Made by a program: the position numbers and the translations under genes | Notes under the pieces: generated by a model | What the model was told of the DNA's origin: nothing | Seen by the model: the letters and a program-made list of their open reading frames with translations, nothing else | Databases searched by the model: none | Shown here: one piece after another, positions 6,588 through 8,785 of the stretch | Position numbering within the stretch: position 1 is the stretch's first letter | Layout of the letters: each line of letters opens with the position of its first letter | Assembly: GCA_026991055.1 (NCBI GenBank) | Contig: JALXCE010000031.1 | Span: 1-8,785 of the forward strand | Source of the DNA: Caldifarciminota bacterium | GTDB lineage: Bacteria; Hydrothermota; Hydrothermia; B15-G9; WFZT01 | Direction of reading: 5' to 3' | DNA: 8,785 bases

Positions 6588-6617
6588 ATTATAGTGGATG
6601 TTCGAATTTTAAATCAA
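6588..6617 (-). promoter_or_regulatory. Promoter of the iclR-type gene
   Basis: On minus, TTGATT (6617-6612) and a perfect TATAAT (6593-6588) are 18 bp apart. The expected start is near 6581, giving a leader of about 26 nt with a strong ribosome site. TGTTC occurs as a direct repeat at 6579-6583 and 6599-6603, 20 bp apart on either side of the -10 box; this could be a site for autoregulation but is short. Confidence 0.7.
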
Positions 6618-6668
6618 GTACGCGTATGTTTAATTAAATGAGTAACTTACGACTAAGCGGTTGTAATT

Positions 6669-6758
6669 GATAGCAATTTTAAGATTGGAAAAACTTTCAA
6701 AATTAGAAAACGCTCGCTAAATATAGATGTAAACATCATTTTCATAAAATTTGCTATC
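6669..6758. repeat. Long-range inverted repeat in the iclR-groES spacer
   Basis: GATAGCAATTTTAAG (6669-6683) matches the reverse complement of CATAAAATTTGCTATC (6743-6758) except for one inserted base and one mismatch near the inner end. The outer GATAGCAA/TTGCTATC arms are perfect. The arms are about 59 bp apart and the right arm ends just before the groESL -35 box. The spacing fits a looped two-site operator or an AT-rich cruciform rather than a terminator. Confidence 0.5.
6726..6737. promoter_or_regulatory. 12-bp palindrome GATGT-AA-ACATC, possible operator
   Basis: This is a perfect dyad with 5-bp arms and a 2-bp centre. Its centre is 32 bp (about three helical turns) from the centre of the dyad at 6757-6770. 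It lies upstream of the groESL -35 region, inside the long-range inverted repeat. Protein binding is inferred from symmetry and place only. Confidence 0.35.
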
Positions 6759-6770
6759 TGTCTTGACAGA
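6757..6770. promoter_or_regulatory. 14-bp palindrome TCTGTC-TT-GACAGA overlapping the groESL -35 box
   Basis: Perfect 6-bp arms around a TT centre. The sequence TTGACA of the likely -35 hexamer (6763-6768) is part of the palindrome, so a protein bound here would block RNA polymerase. It does not resemble the HrcA operator CIRCE. It is a candidate operator for a heat-shock or IclR-type regulator. Confidence 0.45.
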
Positions 6771-6797
6771 ACTTTTGAAAGCAGGTAATTAAATAAT
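6763..6797 (+). promoter_or_regulatory. Probable groESL promoter, strong -35, uncertain -10
   Basis: TTGACA (6763-6768) is a perfect -35 hexamer. The -10 is unclear: 17 bp downstream reads TAATTA (6786-6791), and the AT-rich run to 6797 offers further weak candidates. Transcription would start near 6800, giving a leader of about 50 nt. A perfect -35 with a poor -10 fits a regulated promoter. Confidence 0.5.
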
Positions 6798-6849
6798 CCA
6801 AACCGATGAGTTGGAAAATCCTAAAAACACCCATTAAGGAGGTGGGCAA

Positions 6850-7140
6850 ATGAAGATAAGACCACTGGCAGATCGTGTTGTGGTAAAGAGAATAGAGGAG
6901 GAAGAGGTTAAAAAGGGAAACATTATTATACCCGATACTGCAAAAGAGAAGCCCCAGAAAGGGGAGGTTGTTGCAGTAGGACCCGGTAGGGTCGACGAAA
7001 AGGGCAACAGAGTACCCATGGAAGTGAAGGTCGGAGACAAGGTTATCTTCTCCAAATACGCTGGTAGCGAGGTCAAGATTGACGACGAAGAGTTCCTTGT
7101 AATGAGAGAAGATGACATTCTCGCAGTGATAGAAGAATAA
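6850..7140 (+). CDS. groES: Co-chaperonin GroES (Hsp10)
   Basis: This is the 96-residue co-chaperonin, the usual length, that forms the heptameric lid of GroEL and closes the folding chamber in the cytoplasm. It opens with the family signature MKIRPLADRVVVKRIEEEE. The mobile loop that binds GroEL spans about residues 17-35 and contains the hydrophobic III tripeptide (25-27); the residue before it is Asn24 where many family members have Gly. The following PDTAKEKPQKGEVVAVGPG and the late KYAGSEVKIDDEEFLVMREDDILAVIEE are also typical. AAGGAGGTG (6836-6844) precedes the ATG at an ideal distance (7 nt after AGGAGG), and CACC just upstream (6828-6831) could pair with GGTG of that site. It is the first gene of the groES-groEL operon and lies 14 bp before groEL. 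Confidence 0.98.
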   Translation: MKIRPLADRVVVKRIEEEEVKKGNIIIPDTAKEKPQKGEVVAVGPGRVDEKGNRVPMEVKVGDKVIFSKYAGSEVKIDDEEFLVMREDDILAVIEE

Positions 7141-7154
7141 AAGGAGGTAGTAAG

Positions 7155-8783
7155 ATGGCAGCAAAGGATATCAGATACAGTGACGAAGCAAGAAGGGCCA
7201 TTTTAAGCGGTGTTGAGCAGCTTGCAAAGGCCGTTAAAGTAACACTTGGCCCATCAGGAAGAAACGTTGTTTTAGAGAAAAAATTCGGTTCTCCAACAAT
7301 TACGAAAGATGGTGTAACCGTTGCAAAAGAGATCGAATTGAAAGATCCTTTTGAGAACATTGGGGCCCAGCTTGTAAAAGAGGTCGCCTCTAAGACCTCG
7401 GATGTGGCAGGTGACGGTACCACAACCGCCACCATCATTGCTGAGGCCATCTTCAGGGAAGGTCTCAAGCAGGTCACCGCTGGCGCTAACCCCATGGAGG
7501 TCAAAAGGGGTATTGATAAGGCAGTTGACGCTGTAGTCGAAGAGCTCAAGAAGATCAAGAAAGAGGTTAAGGACAACAAAGAGATTGAGCAGGTTGCAGC
7601 TATTTCAGCCAATAACGACTACGAGATCGGTGCCAAGATCGCCGAGGCGATGGACAAGGTCGGTAAAGACGGCGTCATCACTGTCGAAGAGGCCAAAGGA
7701 ATCGAGACCTACGTCGAGGTCGTCGAGGGAATGCAGTTCGACAGAGGTTACATTTCTCCCTACTTTGTGACCAATCCTGAGAAGATGGAGGCTGTTTTAG
7801 AGGAACCATACATCCTCATTCATGACAAGAAGATCAGCTCCATCCGTGATATTCTCCCGGTTCTTGAGAAAGTAGCCCAGCAGGGTAAACCTCTCCTCGT
7901 AATCGCCGAGGATGTTGAGGGTGAAGCTCTGGCAACCCTCGTTGTCAATAAGATCAGAGGCACACTCCAGGCCTGCGCAGTCAAGGCACCTGGTTACGGC
8001 GAGAGAAGAAAGGCCATGCTCGAGGATATCGCAATCCTCACCGGTGGTAGAGTTATCTCCGAAGAGGCTGGAATGAAGCTTGAGAATGCTCAGCTCTCGG
8101 ACCTCGGTAGGGCCAAGAGAGTGGTTGTGGATAAGGACAACACCACCATCGTCGAGGGTTATGGCTCCAAGGATGCCATTAAGGCCAGGATCCAGCAGAT
8201 CAAGGCTCAGATTGAGGAGACAAAGTCTGATTACGATAGAGAGAAACTTCAGGAAAGACTTGCGAAACTCGCTGGTGGTGTGGCAGTGATTTACGTCGGT
8301 GCCGCTACTGAGACCGAGATGAAAGAGAAGAAGGCGAGGATCGAGGATGCTCTTCACGCAACCAAGGCCGCAGTTGAAGAGGGTATCGTTCCTGGTGGTG
8401 GTGTTTCACTCCTCAGAGCTTCAAGGGCCATTGACAAGCTTGATCTCAAAGGCGATCAGAAGGTTGGAGCCGAGATTGTTAAGAACGCACTCGTTGCTCC
8501 TCTCAAGCAGATTGCGGAGAACGCAGGGTACGAAGGTTCCCTCGTTGCCGAGAAAGTGAAGAACGCTGAGAAAGACACCATCGGATTCAACGCCCTTACT
8601 GGAGAGTATGTGGACATGTTCGAGGCAGGAATCATTGATCCTCTCAAGGTTGAGAGGATTGCACTTCAGAATGCTGCCTCAATTGCATCGCTCCTGCTCA
8701 CCACTGAGGCGATTGTAACTGAGATTAAAGAGAAAGAGAAGACTCCGCCAATGCCCGGCGCAGGCGGATACGACGAGTTCTAA
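7155..8783 (+). CDS. groEL: Chaperonin GroEL (Hsp60)
   Basis: This 542-residue protein is complete and forms the tetradecameric ATP-driven folding cage in the cytoplasm. It aligns with E. coli GroEL without a shift through the key sites: ATP-loop TLGPSGRNVVLEKKFG (30-45), metal/phosphate residues TKDG (50-53) and GDGTTT (86-91), and the hydrolytic Asp398 in ARIEDALHAT. Apical substrate-binding residues Y199, Y203, F204, L234, L237, V263 and V264 are conserved. The C-terminus ends PPMPGAGGYDEF and lacks the Gly-Gly-Met repeat tail found in E. coli. AAGGAGGT (7141-7148) precedes the ATG, starting directly after the groES stop, so the two are translated from one mRNA. The gene is richer in C-ending codons (ATC, GTC, GAC, CTC) than the other genes of the window, as expected for a highly expressed protein. 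The stop codon is two bases from the window end, so the terminator is not visible. Confidence 0.99.
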   Translation: MAAKDIRYSDEARRAILSGVEQLAKAVKVTLGPSGRNVVLEKKFGSPTITKDGVTVAKEIELKDPFENIGAQLVKEVASKTSDVAGDGTTTATIIAEAIFREGLKQVTAGANPMEVKRGIDKAVDAVVEELKKIKKEVKDNKEIEQVAAISANNDYEIGAKIAEAMDKVGKDGVITVEEAKGIETYVEVVEGMQFDRGYISPYFVTNPEKMEAVLEEPYILIHDKKISSIRDILPVLEKVAQQGKPLLVIAEDVEGEALATLVVNKIRGTLQACAVKAPGYGERRKAMLEDIAILTGGRVISEEAGMKLENAQLSDLGRAKRVVVDKDNTTIVEGYGSKDAIKARIQQIKAQIEETKSDYDREKLQERLAKLAGGVAVIYVGAATETEMKEKKARIEDALHATKAAVEEGIVPGGGVSLLRASRAIDKLDLKGDQKVGAEIVKNALVAPLKQIAENAGYEGSLVAEKVKNAEKDTIGFNALTGEYVDMFEAGIIDPLKVERIALQNAASIASLLLTTEAIVTEIKEKEKTPPMPGAGGYDEF

Positions 8784-8785
8784 GA

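Noticed and set aside
6586..6849. CIRCE (HrcA operator) upstream of groES
   Set aside because: No TTAGCACTC-N9-GAGTGCTAA or close variant; the nearest resemblance, TTAG...CTAA around 6703-6720, has the wrong spacing and arms.
7073..8357. Minus-strand open frames opposite groEL (7073-7612 and 7797-8357)
   Set aside because: Shadows of the strongly biased groEL coding frame.

Overview
The window is bacterial and gene-dense, with moderate GC content. ClpC and GroES/GroEL are plainly bacterial, and four of the five complete genes or gene starts examined carry strong Shine-Dalgarno sites. Lys/Glu/Arg-rich proteins and frequent AGA/AGG arginine codons suggest a thermophile or an uncultured deep-branching lineage (WOR-3/Hydrothermae-like or a similar candidate phylum). 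That placement is a guess; the window contains no rRNA or other phylogenetic marker except GroEL and ClpC.

Layout, left to right. Minus strand 1-1838 is a two-gene operon: a membrane-anchored TPR protein (1838 to 1146) followed 22 bp later by clpC (1123 to beyond the left edge). It is driven by a perfect-consensus sigma70-type promoter (TTGACA-N17-TATAAT). A 298-bp spacer (1839-2136) holds that promoter, two copies of a 12-bp direct repeat and a long GC-rich hairpin. Minus strand 5163-2137 is a 1008-residue protein with an N-terminal GGDEF diguanylate cyclase domain, a degenerate STAND/AAA_16-type NTPase domain and a long TPR-like helical tail. It has its own promoter, placed so that the transcript should be leaderless. 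A 606-bp spacer (5164-5769) has no convincing gene but contains several inverted repeats and a 13-bp GC hairpin just past the end of the next gene. Minus strand 6555-5770 is an IclR-family regulator of the PcaR/PcaU type. A 294-bp divergent spacer separates it from the plus-strand groES-groEL operon (6850-8783).

Together the genes combine protein quality control (ClpC unfoldase, GroESL chaperonin, a TPR membrane protein) with signalling and transcription control (a c-di-GMP synthase with a large sensor-like body, and an IclR regulator). No CIRCE or CtsR operator was seen at either chaperone promoter. The groESL control region instead carries short dyads and faces the iclR gene, so a non-HrcA mode of heat-shock control is plausible. 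The most unusual item is the GGDEF-STAND-TPR protein, because its cyclase appears intact while its NTPase motifs are eroded.
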